Shown here: positions 27,039-36,461 of the stretch, one piece after another | Numbering within the stretch: the stretch's first letter is position 1 | Layout: each line of letters opens with the position of its first letter | Assembly: GCF_039545035.1 (NCBI RefSeq) | Contig: NZ_BAABRO010000004.1 | Location: 248,001 to 312,000 of the forward strand | Reading direction: 5' to 3' | DNA from: Novipirellula caenicola | GTDB lineage: Bacteria; Planctomycetota; Planctomycetia; Pirellulales; Pirellulaceae | DNA length: 64,000 bases | The notes under the pieces: model-generated | Told to the model about the DNA's origin: nothing | Database searches by the model: none | What the model saw: the letters and a program-made list of their open reading frames with translations, nothing else | Program-made: the position numbers and the translations under genes

Positions 27039-28523
27039 TTAAACGATCTCGTTGTCGACACTTTGGACCACATCGATCAAGACTTTAGACCAATCGCCAT
27101 CAGCGTGAACGGCGGCGGACATCTTACTGCGTTTGTCGGGATGCACAAACACGCGAACCCGCTTGACTTGATCGTCGAATTGTTGTCGTGCCAGTGCCCG
27201 TGCGACCGGAGAAACATTCGCCAAAGTCACGCCGATCGGTGATCGCCACGTTGATTCGGCGTCCCCAGCCAATGCACCGCCGGTGACGTCGCCGGTACGG
27301 CAAGCACGATCGAAATTACCATCACGCAAAATGACATCGACATTGATGTCGACTTCCAATTTGACGGGCGGTGCATCAATCAGGATGTCTTCGGCAACCA
27401 CCTGTTCGCCGGTCATTGATGACAAACGAGCGGCTAGTTTTTCGCTTGCGGCAACCAACCACCAATACGGACGTCGGGCGATTTGGCGATGCACTTCGAC
27501 CGCATGACCGTCAACTGCATCGATGGCGTTGAACTCGGCGACCCGTTTGTATAACCGACGCTGAGGGCCAAACAAACCGTCTACTAGCGAATAAGGGTTA
27601 CCAAGCGACGAGTCACGAAGCGAGTTGCTAACCTCGACGAGTCGAGCGATCCACTGAGCATCGTTCAACTTGAAGGTGGATTCAAGTTCGAGTTGGTCCT
27701 TGATCAAGAACACCGCACGCTGCAGCATTGCCGTGGCCGAACGGACGGTGTGGTGCCAATAAACTTCGCTGAACATGACATAGCGAGCGAAAACCATCAT
27801 CTCAGCCGCCGTTCGTCCTTTTTCACCGATCGCCAAAATGCCTTTGGTTGGATGAACGCACATCGATTCGATCAGTCGCCCGACGTCGAAATTGCGACCA
27901 TAGGGGACACCCGAGTGAAGGCTGTCACGCTGCAAATAATCAAGCTTGTCGATATCGATCGGGCCGCTGAGACAGCTGCGAAGAAAATCAAGCGGAAGAT
28001 GACTCGTAGGCGATTCCGCCGATTTCTTTGCCGGTTCTAACAGATCGACAACATCTTGGATCTCGCATGCCCAATCTCGTTCGATACATTGGCGAAGCTC
28101 GGATTGCTCGATCCAGTCGGACACACGAGATTCGTGTTCGCGGAATCCGGTTAACCGCATATCTTCGATTGGATGACAAAACGGCCAGTGCCCGACGTCG
28201 TGCAGTAGAGCCGCCAATACGAAAGCGTCGGCCGAACGTGCATCAAGCGGCGGGTCCAGCGAGGCATCACCGGTGAATCGGGCCAACAACCGAAGTGCGT
28301 TCAGATAAACGCCTAACGAATGCTCGAATCGCGAGTGGGTCGCTCCCGGGTAAACCAACGCCACCATCCCTAGTTGGCTGATCGACGCCAAGCGACGCAT
28401 CGGTGGCGAATCAATGATCCGTCGTACACGGGGCGAAATCGGAACCCCTTCGGCCGGTGGAATGCGAACCAGCGAAGAGGCTTGGTTCAGCTGGGCGACT
28501 TCAGGAATCATGCTGCCCGTCAT
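27039..28523 (-). CDS. HD-domain phosphohydrolase (dGTPase-like / SAMHD1-like)
   Basis: A 494-residue cytosolic HD hydrolase; an alternative ATG at 28511 removes four residues. The HD metal site is visible as HSRFEHSLGVY (His), then LAALLHDVGHWPFCHPIED (His-Asp), and DKLDYLQRDSLHSGVPYGR (Asp), the arrangement of dNTP triphosphohydrolases and YfbR/SAMHD1-type enzymes. The opening SPRVRRIIDSPPMRRLASISQLG also matches those proteins (the IH.PIFQRLR.I.QLG pattern). The substrate is probably a (d)NTP or nucleotide, but this is inference from family. Its start overlaps the 3' end of the zinc-ribbon gene by 11-23 bp, suggesting translational coupling. Confidence 0.88.
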   Translation of the reverse strand: MTGSMIPEVAQLNQASSLVRIPPAEGVPISPRVRRIIDSPPMRRLASISQLGMVALVYPGATHSRFEHSLGVYLNALRLLARFTGDASLDPPLDARSADAFVLAALLHDVGHWPFCHPIEDMRLTGFREHESRVSDWIEQSELRQCIERDWACEIQDVVDLLEPAKKSAESPTSHLPLDFLRSCLSGPIDIDKLDYLQRDSLHSGVPYGRNFDVGRLIESMCVHPTKGILAIGEKGRTAAEMMVFARYVMFSEVYWHHTVRSATAMLQRAVFLIKDQLELESTFKLNDAQWIARLVEVSNSLRDSSLGNPYSLVDGLFGPQRRLYKRVAEFNAIDAVDGHAVEVHRQIARRPYWWLVAASEKLAARLSSMTGEQVVAEDILIDAPPVKLEVDINVDVILRDGNFDRACRTGDVTGGALAGDAESTWRSPIGVTLANVSPVARALARQQFDDQVKRVRVFVHPDKRSKMSAAVHADGDWSKVLIDVVQSVDNEIV

Positions 28524-29271
28524 CCCATCGGACTTGCATTGCCAAACCGGCTTCGCGGAGCCGCGCGTCTTCCTGGCTTTCCACTCCGGCCAACGTGACG
28601 CCGGCGATCAAGGCCAACAAAATCGCCGACAACAGATACAGCCCGGCGTGAGTCAGCCCGCCGAGCATTTCGACTTCGAACGTGTTCATGGCAATGAATG
28701 TCCCCACCCCCAACATCACACACAGAATGATCCCGAACGTCATGTAATTCATCTCCGACGCCTTTTCGAGATCGAACACATAAGTAGGAACAAACGCGTA
28801 GATAATCCAAAGCGAGGCATAGAGCACCGAACAAATCAAGACGCGATTTCGCAATTCGATGCCCGTGTAGGGTTCGAGCTCTTGGTCGTAGACGAACGAG
28901 TACCCCCAGCGAACCAGCGGGGGGGCGATCGCGATCAAACCGATGATTTGCGCAATCAGCGGGGGGCCTTCTTCGCCGCTGAAAAAGCGAAGCCCAATCG
29001 CGATTGCCAAAGCACCGACCACCGCCGAGATCGTGATGGCCAATCCTTTGCGGGTGACGTCCGTTTCGGTGCGTTTGATCGGTTTCAGGACGCTGACGCC
29101 CTTGCGATCTTTCGGCGCACCGTCATCGGGCGCATGAATCACCACTTCCTCGGACTTATCCGGGACCGCTATGGTATTCTTGCAACCGGGACAGGGCCCC
29201 TTTTTGCCGGCGAACTTATCGCTGACTTGGAATCGCTTAAAACAATTTGGACAGGTTACTTGGATCGGCAT
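28501..29271 (-). CDS. Zinc-ribbon membrane protein
   Basis: A 256-residue protein. The N-terminus carries a CPNCFKRFQVSDKFAGKKGP-CPGC zinc ribbon (Cys pairs near residues 7/10 and 28/31), the MJ0042-like finger frequent at the start of planctomycete membrane proteins. After a charged linker come about six hydrophobic helices (from ITISAVVGALAIAIGLRFF to the C-terminal LLSAILLALIAGVTLAGV). No catalytic motif was seen. It is first in a probable operon with the HD hydrolase and nagB. Its ATG shares bases with the divergent trmL start, so its promoter must lie inside trmL. Confidence 0.8.
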   Translation of the reverse strand: MPIQVTCPNCFKRFQVSDKFAGKKGPCPGCKNTIAVPDKSEEVVIHAPDDGAPKDRKGVSVLKPIKRTETDVTRKGLAITISAVVGALAIAIGLRFFSGEEGPPLIAQIIGLIAIAPPLVRWGYSFVYDQELEPYTGIELRNRVLICSVLYASLWIIYAFVPTYVFDLEKASEMNYMTFGIILCVMLGVGTFIAMNTFEVEMLGGLTHAGLYLLSAILLALIAGVTLAGVESQEDARLREAGLAMQVRWDDGQHDS

Positions 29272-29794
29272 GAAACAGAATCAAGAAAAGCAGGAGCCGT
29301 GTCATGGGAAAGGCGACAGTATAGCGACTTTACCGTCGGCACATGTTGTACTCTACCAGCCTGAGATTCCGGGGAATACCGGGAACATCGGGCGAACCTG
29401 CGTCGCCGTGGGAGCCAAGTTGTGGATCGTTCACCCCGCCGGGTTTCAATTGGATGAAAAGCACGTCCGCCGGGCCGGTTTGGATTACTGGAAGCACCTG
29501 ATGATCGAAGAAGTGGTCAATTGGGACGCCCTGACCGAAAAACTTTCGCCCCGCCGATTTTTCTATTTTTCGCGGTTCGCCACCAAGACGATCTGGGACG
29601 CCAAATTTCAGGAAGACGACGTGTTTGTCTTTGGTAGCGAGTCGTCGGGTTTACCTGAATCGATCCTCGATCGCGACGCGCCGAACGCACTGCGAATCCC
29701 CACCACCGGTAAAGTCAGAAGTTTGAACCTGGCTACCACCGCCGGCATCGTGTTGTACGAACACCAACGCCAAGTGCGAAGCCTCGGCGAGTGA
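29270..29794 (+). CDS. trmL: tRNA (cytidine/uridine-34-2'-O)-methyltransferase TrmL
   Basis: A 174-residue SpoU-class (SPOUT) methyltransferase that 2'-O-methylates the wobble base of certain tRNA-Leu. Motif 1 is LYQPEIPGNTGNIGRTC, motif 2 is VFVFGSESSGLP, and motif 3 is LRIPTTGKVRSLNLATTAGI, which forms the trefoil knot and SAM site. Length is that of TrmL plus a short N-terminal tail of about 27 residues before motif 1. The ATG at 29270 overlaps the ATG of the divergent zinc-ribbon gene within CATG; no clear alternative start lies further in. No Shine-Dalgarno site is evident. A divergent arrangement with fully overlapping leaders is unusual. Confidence 0.9.
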   Translation: MKQNQEKQEPCHGKGDSIATLPSAHVVLYQPEIPGNTGNIGRTCVAVGAKLWIVHPAGFQLDEKHVRRAGLDYWKHLMIEEVVNWDALTEKLSPRRFFYFSRFATKTIWDAKFQEDDVFVFGSESSGLPESILDRDAPNALRIPTTGKVRSLNLATTAGIVLYEHQRQVRSLGE

Positions 29795-29924
29795 GTCGCC
29801 GGGAACGCAACGTCATTGATGTTGGTAGCGGCATTCGCCGTGAGTTGCCGGTATGGCCGGCCGCGGGAATAACGAAGCTTCCCAACCCGGACGCACTCGT
29901 CGGACTGTCGGAGTAATTACTGAG

Positions 29925-29988
29925 GTAGCGGAACTCGTCAAGAGTTTCGACCAGCCTGGAAAACGAAAGTCTTGACGACTTCCGCTAC
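29925..29988. repeat. 64-bp hairpin repeat, copy B
   Basis: Starts GTAGCGGAACTCGTCAAGAG and ends GTCTTGACGACTTCCGCTAC. GTAGCGGAACTCGTCAAG pairs with CTTGACGACTTCCGCTAC with a single mismatch, giving an 18-bp stem. The same family as 19497-19560; the centre (GGAAAACGAAAG) is shared. Confidence 0.78.
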
Positions 29989-30035
29989 GGGAAAACCCGT
30001 CACTTCTTATTCAGGCGGTGCTTACGCGTTGCGGC

Positions 30036-30078
30036 AAAAAAAAAAGCGTTCCCAGGCATTGAATCCTGAGAACGCTTT
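30036..30078 (-). terminator. Rho-independent terminator of the gld-type operon
   Basis: On the minus strand AAAGCGTTCTCAGG pairs with CCTGGGAACGCTTT (one mismatch) across a short loop, and a run of about ten T follows. It begins about 25 bases after the stop of the DUF4340 gene. This is the clearest intrinsic terminator in the window. Confidence 0.88.
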
Positions 30079-30101
30079 GTTTGCAGTCAGCTTGCCAGAA
30101 C

Positions 30102-32156
30102 TTATTGTCCGGGAGGTCCGAAGTTGAACTGCGGCATTGCACCGGCGCCACCAGGAAATCCGGCGGCTGGGTTGGCCGAGGCCGCGTCGTCGCTTTCGAA
30201 CAACTCTTCACGGCTGAGGCGAAGTTTGCGATAGGTCTCTTCGGGAATCACGTAGTACCAATCGGCAAAGCGAGCATTCAAATCTCGAACCGCTCGACGG
30301 GCCACCTCGAGCTTGTCTTTTCGCTCGTCCAGCATCCGTTGATTGGCTTTCGTGATCTTTTCCTGTTCCGAAGCCAATCGCTCGAGCATCTCTTCTTCGC
30401 TTAGCTGTTCGGAATCCGCAGCCTTTTCCTCGTCAGCCGATTCCTTGTCGGCCTCGGCTTCTTCGGTTTTCTCTGCGGCTGCGGGCTCGGCTTCCGACTC
30501 ATCGTCGGCCTCCGCATCGTCCGCGACTTCCTCTTGAGCTTCGCCTTGACCGCTGGCTTCGCCCGAGCCTTCGAGTTCACTTTCGCCTGATTCCGCAGGC
30601 GATTCGCTTGACTCCGCCTCGACCTCTTCCACTTCTTTGGGCTCTTCTACCTCTTTGGGCTCGTCTGCCTTCGCGTCGTCGGATTCCGCTTCCTCTGCCT
30701 TCATTTCTTCAGCAGGCTTCGCTTCCTCCGCCGAGCTCGTTTCTTCGGCAGGTTTGGCCTCGTCCGCATCCGGTGTTTCCGCTGCTTCGTCCGCTTTCAT
30801 CTCGGCTTCGGATGCGTCCTCCGATTCCGTCGCTGGTTTCTCAGCTTCCTCGTCCGCCTTTGCTGGTTCCGCCTTCGGTTCGGTTTCTCCCAACAACTTC
30901 CTCAAATCATCAAGGTTTTGTGGGATCTCTCGCAATTGCGGAGCGGGAAATTTCGATTCGTCCACTTGCGTGGTGACCAACAAGTAGCGATTCACACCGC
31001 CGCTGGTCGCTTCCTCGCCCTCTTTGGCTTCCTGGTCCGCTTCGTCGGTCAATCCAGAAACGTTGCCAAAACGAAGCAGGTATTGAACGCCATTTTTCAG
31101 CGAAACGGTCAATTCACCATTCGCCGAGATCATCTCGTATTCGCCGCCATCGGAGGTTTGCAGCGGATAGAATCCACGACGAGCAAGAGATTCGAGAGCT
31201 TCTTGGTCCGAGACAAGATCTTTGTCGGCGCGTAGGTTTTCGCTGATCCCCGCCGGTTTACGAACGACATCCACGATCTTTAGATCGTCCAATGCGTTCT
31301 TCATCTCATTTAACTTGGTCGCATTAAGCGTTTCGCCAGGTTTGACCGCAACCGGAACCGGTTCGCCCAATGGGTTGTTCTCGGGATACTTCAACAGCTT
31401 ATCAAGCTTCCACTGCGAACCGTCCATCACAACGCTGGCGACGTAGTTCCGCTGCAATGAAATGCCGTTGGCCCCAAGGCTGGCGCTGTAGTCCTTGATT
31501 TCCATCGTGTCGATATCGATGCTGCTTAGCTTCAGCAGGTCTTCTTCGATCCAATCTTGAAACCGAGTCGTCAGCGGGGTGTCATCAAGCTTGACAACAT
31601 AAACCGGATCTTGGCCCGGTTTGCGGACGTAGACTTTCTCAGGATCGTCTTTCAGCTTGTCGCCGATGATCAAAGACGCCAACGTTTTTTGAGACTCATC
31701 TTTCAGTGTCACCAAGCGGCCGACACCTTCATCGCCACGCTTGAGCTCTTCGAGTTTCGGCTCGGCAACGCCAAGCCCCTCGTGATCCTCGGGATTTTCC
31801 GATTGGATATCGAGCACTTTCAAGTCGACAAGCGAATTCGCTGCCTCTTTCATGTGGTCAACCGCGTCGGCGGGGTACCCCTTGTTGTTGGGGCCCTTTC
31901 GCGAGGGAATCGTCCATTGGCCCGTTTCTTTGTCACGACGAACTTCAAACGACTGCAGCGTCGCATCGACTTCGTCATAAGTGACAATTTTCAAGCTGGC
32001 CGCTGCCAACGGATCTTTAAACTCTTCGAACAGCGGTTTGCCGACGAATCCGCCGGTTTCGCTATCGCTTGTCGTGGGCCATGCCACTAACGTCGCGATG
32101 CCGAGCATCACGACCGCAACGACCCAGAAAATTCCTGTTTTCGTACCTTCGTTCAC
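30102..32156 (-). CDS. DUF4340 protein, gliding-type ABC system component
   Basis: A 684-residue protein starting at GTG 32156. One N-terminal transmembrane helix (TGIFWVVAVVMLGIATLVAW) is followed by the DUF4340 region (FEVRRDKETGQWTIPS, GYPADAVDHMKEAANSLVDL, VTLKDESQKTLASLIIG), a periplasmic beta-repeat domain found next to GldF/GldG-like permeases. Residues of about 405-610 are a long low-complexity Glu/Ala/Lys/Ser region (repeated EEAKPAEE and KEVEEPKEVEE words), probably an extended acidic linker. The C-terminus (LNARFADWYYVIPEETYRKLRLSREELF) resumes a folded segment and ends in a Gly/Pro-rich tail. It lies 12 bp downstream of the GldFG fusion. Confidence 0.85.
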   Translation of the reverse strand: MNEGTKTGIFWVVAVVMLGIATLVAWPTTSDSETGGFVGKPLFEEFKDPLAAASLKIVTYDEVDATLQSFEVRRDKETGQWTIPSRKGPNNKGYPADAVDHMKEAANSLVDLKVLDIQSENPEDHEGLGVAEPKLEELKRGDEGVGRLVTLKDESQKTLASLIIGDKLKDDPEKVYVRKPGQDPVYVVKLDDTPLTTRFQDWIEEDLLKLSSIDIDTMEIKDYSASLGANGISLQRNYVASVVMDGSQWKLDKLLKYPENNPLGEPVPVAVKPGETLNATKLNEMKNALDDLKIVDVVRKPAGISENLRADKDLVSDQEALESLARRGFYPLQTSDGGEYEMISANGELTVSLKNGVQYLLRFGNVSGLTDEADQEAKEGEEATSGGVNRYLLVTTQVDESKFPAPQLREIPQNLDDLRKLLGETEPKAEPAKADEEAEKPATESEDASEAEMKADEAAETPDADEAKPAEETSSAEEAKPAEEMKAEEAESDDAKADEPKEVEEPKEVEEVEAESSESPAESGESELEGSGEASGQGEAQEEVADDAEADDESEAEPAAAEKTEEAEADKESADEEKAADSEQLSEEEMLERLASEQEKITKANQRMLDERKDKLEVARRAVRDLNARFADWYYVIPEETYRKLRLSREELFESDDAASANPAAGFPGGAGAMPQFNFGPPGQ

Positions 32157-32168
32157 GACTCTATCTCA

Positions 32169-35087
32169 CTATTTCAAACGGCTTTTGCTGATGTTTTCTC
32201 GTTCACGCAATCGCCGCGAGGCGAATACAATCACACCGATGATCAATGGTGGGATACATGGCAGCACAACGGCTGCGGCTTTGACTTGGTTTTGAATCCA
32301 AGTCACTTTCTGATCGGCTTCACGCTGAATGTCACCAATCTTTTGTTCGCGATCACGCTCGCTCTTGGCAATCTTGACTTCCAAACGAGTCTGCTCGCGT
32401 TCTTGCAACGTTTGGAACGCTTGGACCTTGGCTTGCAACTTATCGGGAGGCACGCGTCCGTTGGCACTTTCCTTCTGAAGCTTCTCTAGCTCCTCTCGCA
32501 GTGCCTTCAGCTCGGTGTCCATTTTCTCCTGAGCTTCACGGACGGTCTCGTCATACTCGTCTTGGAATTCCTTACTACGCTTGCTGACATTGCTGCTGGC
32601 GATTTCTTTGACCGAATCGATCATTCGCAAACTGGCAAAAATCGGCTCATGCTTTCGCACTTCGATAAAGTCGGTTTCACCGGTCAACCAATCGATCGCG
32701 TTCAAAATGAAGGTCACGTTTTGGAACTGGAACCGCATGTCGGCCGCCTGTTTGGGATCGGCCCGGATCTGCAAAAAGACCGGCGACATGATGTCGGTGT
32801 CGGCAACATAAACTGCCTTGATGCCTTGAGCCGCCGCAGGCGAATCCGCTTTCTCGGCGTCCTTGTCGGCGTCCTTACTCGAGTCATCGCCATCGGCTTT
32901 CTTCTCGGCTGCCGCAGCGGCCCCTTCGATCGTCATCGCGACGGCCAATCCGGGGCTGACGCTGTCGATCTCTCGAGCAACCGTCGTCGCTCCCTGCATG
33001 ATCTGCTGCACCTTGTTGAAGGGCAACAAGCCACTGCGGCCACCGGTGGACATCAACTTGGTGTGTTTCAGAGTCGAGTTGTCTTTTGCTCGTACCGACG
33101 CGGCGTACAAACACAGCACTTGGCGAAGTTTGGAGGTGATGACGCTGTTCTCGCTGAGCGCTTCGCCCTCTTCGACCTCGGGTGCATTTTCGTCGATAAA
33201 GATCCACAGCTCATTGATATTCCGTTCCAAGTTGGGGTACGGATTAAATTGCTGCCAAACCAAATCGGACGAAAACAATCCCTGCATTCCGGGAGTCCCA
33301 GGGGATTCGATTTCCAAAGCGTCCCACAATTCGTGGATGTTTCCCTTGGGCATCGGACCGCCGCCACCAAACATGCTGCCCGGCGACTGTTTGGGCATTC
33401 CTGTGGGCGTGATGGTTTGGTCAAACACCGGCAACGGATCTTCGAAGATCGCAACGGGGACGCCCACCTTGATCGCGTCGACCAGACGACTGAATTGATC
33501 CGGAGGCAGCGTCGATGGCTGCACGGCGATCATCGCGTCGAACATACCCGCGGTGACCGGAGCCCCCAGATCCACTTCTTCGACGTCATATTGCTTGGCA
33601 AGCTCTTCGACCAACGGATGTTTCGGAGCCTGCGATGGCGACATCCCTTGCATCACCACGCCGCCCATCAAACGAGCGTCGGTGGAAACGATCCCGATCC
33701 GTTTTCGTGTTCCCTGGGCTACGGTGTTGATCGAGCGAACCAGTTCGTATTCAACCGGAATCCCGTATTCAAAAATCGGCACGGTAACCTTCTCGAGTCC
33801 CGACCGGAATGCGGCCCCAAGAATCAATTCCTTTTGTTGAAAGGATCCCTTTTCTCGCACCATACGGGTGACCGGTTCGATCCCAAACCGCTCCGATGCA
33901 AGAGCCGCCTCTTCGCTGAACAGTTCGATGTTGTCGTACAGATTGATTTCAATCGTGCGATTACGCTTGGCCGCTTCGCTGCGAAATTCTTTCAACAGGT
34001 TGATCAACTCGTATCGCGTGCGAGCGTAGATTTCGGGGATATCGGCACTAATAAACGCGTCGATCACGATCGGTCGATCGGTGTCCAATTCTTGGATCAA
34101 CGTCTTGGTAGCGCCGGCCAAGGAGCTGACTTTGCCCTCGGTCAAGTCCTTGCGATAGTCCCAGTTTCGAAACAGCGTGACGGCGCCGGCCGTGATCACG
34201 ATCAGGGCCAAGACACGAGCGATATAGTGCCACGCCATCGTGTTACCGTCTTTGCCACCGGTCCAGTGACGTCGGCCAATCAAAACCATCGTCGTGTAGA
34301 GTGCTACCGCAGCGACAAGCACAAAATAGCCGACGGCAGACAAACTGATCACACCCCGTCCAAAATCATCAAACGGACGTGCAATCCCGCTGCTGGCCAA
34401 CCATTCGGCAATCCGTTTGTTGGGGCTGATCGAATCGGCAAGCGACGCAAACGCAAGCGGAGCATTGAAGAGGGCGCCAAGGATAAAGCCGACCGTCAAA
34501 TTCCCTGTCAAAAACGATGCGATCATACCGATCGCGATCATCGCCAAACCGACAAACCAATAACCGAGATAGGTCGTGAAAATCAGCCCGGTATCAAGCG
34601 TCCCCTCAGTCAACACGGCCAACGTGATGAACGTGCTCAATTGGCTAAACAACAGCGATGCGGTGAAAATCGATGCCGCGGCCATGTACTTGCCAATCAC
34701 GATGTCAAAGTCATCCGCGGGCAGCGTTAGCAGCAATTCGTCGGTGCCTTGACGCTTTTCTTCCGCCCAAATGCTCATCGTGATCGCGGGGATGAACACC
34801 AGCATGATCAACGGGAACCAGTAATTCAGTTGGTCCAGTGTGGCCAAGTTTTGGTTGAAAAACTCGTAAGGCCAAAACGCCGATACCGATGTCAAAAAGA
34901 CAAAGATACAAAGGAAGACGTAGCCGGTGGGGTTACCGAAATAGCCGACAAAGTTTCGCTTCAGCACGGCATAGGCAGCTCGCTTGGTACCCGCCAGTGC
35001 AGCGACAATCGCCATTAATACCAACAGCAGGATCAAGTCCAAGACGAACAGGTTCAGCAGGGCAAATGCGACGTTATTGAGCGTCAT
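32169..35087 (-). CDS. GldF-GldG fusion: ABC permease plus auxiliary domain
   Basis: A 972-residue protein. Residues of about 1-310 are an ABC-2 type permease of the GldF kind, with at least six helices and the cytosolic motif SIWAEEKRQGTDELLLTLPA (coupling region typical of ABC-2 permeases). After a further helix (IARVLALIVITAGAVTLF) comes the GldG-like auxiliary domain (LTEGKVSSLAGATKTLIQEL, VIDAFISADIPEIYARTRYE, KRIGIVSTDARLMGG) to about residue 760. A coiled coil of about 100 residues rich in Glu/Lys/Gln (residues 830-930) and a final helix follow. In Bacteroidetes GldF and GldG are separate gliding/secretion proteins; here they are one chain. Transported substrate unknown. It works with the ATPase at 35487-36236. 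Confidence 0.9.
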   Translation of the reverse strand: MTLNNVAFALLNLFVLDLILLLVLMAIVAALAGTKRAAYAVLKRNFVGYFGNPTGYVFLCIFVFLTSVSAFWPYEFFNQNLATLDQLNYWFPLIMLVFIPAITMSIWAEEKRQGTDELLLTLPADDFDIVIGKYMAAASIFTASLLFSQLSTFITLAVLTEGTLDTGLIFTTYLGYWFVGLAMIAIGMIASFLTGNLTVGFILGALFNAPLAFASLADSISPNKRIAEWLASSGIARPFDDFGRGVISLSAVGYFVLVAAVALYTTMVLIGRRHWTGGKDGNTMAWHYIARVLALIVITAGAVTLFRNWDYRKDLTEGKVSSLAGATKTLIQELDTDRPIVIDAFISADIPEIYARTRYELINLLKEFRSEAAKRNRTIEINLYDNIELFSEEAALASERFGIEPVTRMVREKGSFQQKELILGAAFRSGLEKVTVPIFEYGIPVEYELVRSINTVAQGTRKRIGIVSTDARLMGGVVMQGMSPSQAPKHPLVEELAKQYDVEEVDLGAPVTAGMFDAMIAVQPSTLPPDQFSRLVDAIKVGVPVAIFEDPLPVFDQTITPTGMPKQSPGSMFGGGGPMPKGNIHELWDALEIESPGTPGMQGLFSSDLVWQQFNPYPNLERNINELWIFIDENAPEVEEGEALSENSVITSKLRQVLCLYAASVRAKDNSTLKHTKLMSTGGRSGLLPFNKVQQIMQGATTVAREIDSVSPGLAVAMTIEGAAAAAEKKADGDDSSKDADKDAEKADSPAAAQGIKAVYVADTDIMSPVFLQIRADPKQAADMRFQFQNVTFILNAIDWLTGETDFIEVRKHEPIFASLRMIDSVKEIASSNVSKRSKEFQDEYDETVREAQEKMDTELKALREELEKLQKESANGRVPPDKLQAKVQAFQTLQEREQTRLEVKIAKSERDREQKIGDIQREADQKVTWIQNQVKAAAVVLPCIPPLIIGVIVFASRRLRERENISKSRLK

Positions 35088-35486
35088 GTTTTCTGTTTGA
35101 TTGATGGTGTAGATGAAACGTGTCGAAGTGGTTCGCTTCGATGTTGATTAGCTCGTTGCTTGAAACATCCGAGCGGAGTGCAAACCGGGCCTAAGCGACG
35201 GTTTGCATGCATTCATATCAGGTTTAACCCCAGGTCGAAATCATCAAGGATGTCTCGCGCCGTTTTGGGCAGTGATCTCGGGCGTCACGTGTCGATTTCG
35301 CATCCAGATCATGGTGAACATCACGACAGCGAACGCGGCCAGAGGTCGCCCCACTGCATCGTCGGCAAATTGCCCGGAGGCAAATCGCCCGTCAACAATG
35401 CTGCCTGCCCACAACCGTTCGTGGTTAAAACCATCCTGCCCGTCATGCTGTGCGTTTCTTTCTGATGGACAAGCGTGTCGGGCATG
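35088..35486. other. Intergenic gap inside the gld-type cluster
   Basis: A gap of 399 bp separates the ATPase gene from the permease fusion on the same strand. Short open frames exist in both directions but none has family features or a ribosome site. The gap may hold a promoter for the permease gene. No repeat or tRNA was recognised. Confidence 0.5.
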
Positions 35487-36236
35487 CTAGGCGGTGGCAC
35501 CCTGAGTCAGCGAGTGGAAGGCTTCGTCCAAATCGTTTGCACCAAGCTTTCGCAGACCTTCGACGTCCCCGTCGTAAACCAGTCGCCCTTCGTTGATCAT
35601 GACCACACGATCGGCCATCGCTTCGACTTCTTGCAAAATGTGGGTGCTAAGCAAAATCGTTTTTGTTTCGCTTAATCGCCGCATCGTTTTTCGGACCCCA
35701 CGAATCTGGTTCGGATCCAAACCGGCGGTCGGTTCGTCCAGGATCAAAACGTCGGGTTCGTGCAACAACGCTTGGCTCATGCCAACACGCTGCTTAAAGC
35801 CTTTGGAAAGTTTGCTGATCGGTTTATGCACGACACTTGATAGGTCACAAATATCGACAACCGCATCGATACGATCTTTCTTGCGACTCGCCGTCATGCC
35901 TCGTGCTTCGGCGAAAAAACTAAGCATCGCATACGGGGTCATTTCCGGATAAAGCGGCCCATTTTCAGGCAGATAGCCCAAATGCCGACTGCCTTCGATC
36001 CGGTCCTCCATCATGTTGTGACCTGCGATCCGAGCCTCACCTTCGCTGGCGGCGATGTACCCGGTCAACATTTTCATCGTGGTGCTTTTTCCAGCACCAT
36101 TGGGGCCCAAAAACGCCACCAATTCGCCTTCGCCGACCGAAAAAGTGACGTCACGAGTCGCGGCAAAAGGACCATAAAACTTACTCAGCCCGATCGCTTC
36201 GATCATGGGCCGGCGGGATTCATTTTGAATCGTCAT
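35487..36236 (-). CDS. ABC transporter ATP-binding protein, GldA-type
   Basis: A 249-residue ATPase. Walker A is FLGPNGAGKSTTMKML, the signature LSKGFKQRVGMSQAL, Walker B DVLILDEPTAGLDPNQ, and the H-loop LLSTHILQEVEAM. The phrase RHLGYLPENGPLYPEMTPY is characteristic of GldA/CcmA-type ATPases of gliding-associated transporters. An alternative ATG ten codons in (36206) is nearer the usual family start. It presumably energises the GldF-GldG fusion downstream; the DUF4340 protein completes a three-gene set recurring in planctomycetes. Confidence 0.93.
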   Translation of the reverse strand: MTIQNESRRPMIEAIGLSKFYGPFAATRDVTFSVGEGELVAFLGPNGAGKSTTMKMLTGYIAASEGEARIAGHNMMEDRIEGSRHLGYLPENGPLYPEMTPYAMLSFFAEARGMTASRKKDRIDAVVDICDLSSVVHKPISKLSKGFKQRVGMSQALLHEPDVLILDEPTAGLDPNQIRGVRKTMRRLSETKTILLSTHILQEVEAMADRVVMINEGRLVYDGDVEGLRKLGANDLDEAFHSLTQGATA

Positions 36237-36461
36237 GCGGCAGTTCTTGGGTAAGTCCTTTAAATGTGGGAATTTTCAAACCGGGAATATAACGGTATGA
36301 GAGAGGTTCTCAACACCGCTACGCGGACATTTGGCCCCCGGTTCGCCTGGAATGTCCGAAAAATTATCCTCGGGCATTCCGATCCCGCCGGCGGCACCGA
36401 TGCCAGCCGACACAAAACCACTGGATCAATCCGATCACGGGTTAGCTCGGATGCGGCGAGT

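Larger units (their letters stand above)
29795..30101. other. Convergent intergenic region with repeat and terminator
   Basis: No gene is supported. It contains the second 64-bp repeat (29925-29988) and the rho-independent terminator of the leftward DUF4340 gene (30036-30078). Confidence 0.6.

Noticed and set aside
32562-34730. Rightward open frame of about 720 codons opposite the GldF-GldG fusion
   Set aside because: The opposite strand has unmistakable permease and GldG motifs; the antisense product is Arg/His/Gln-rich with no domain.
35088-35486. Possible remnant of a second permease gene between ATPase and GldFG
   Set aside because: Translation of the minus strand gives one short hydrophobic stretch but many disruptions and no alignable motif; not enough for a pseudogene call.
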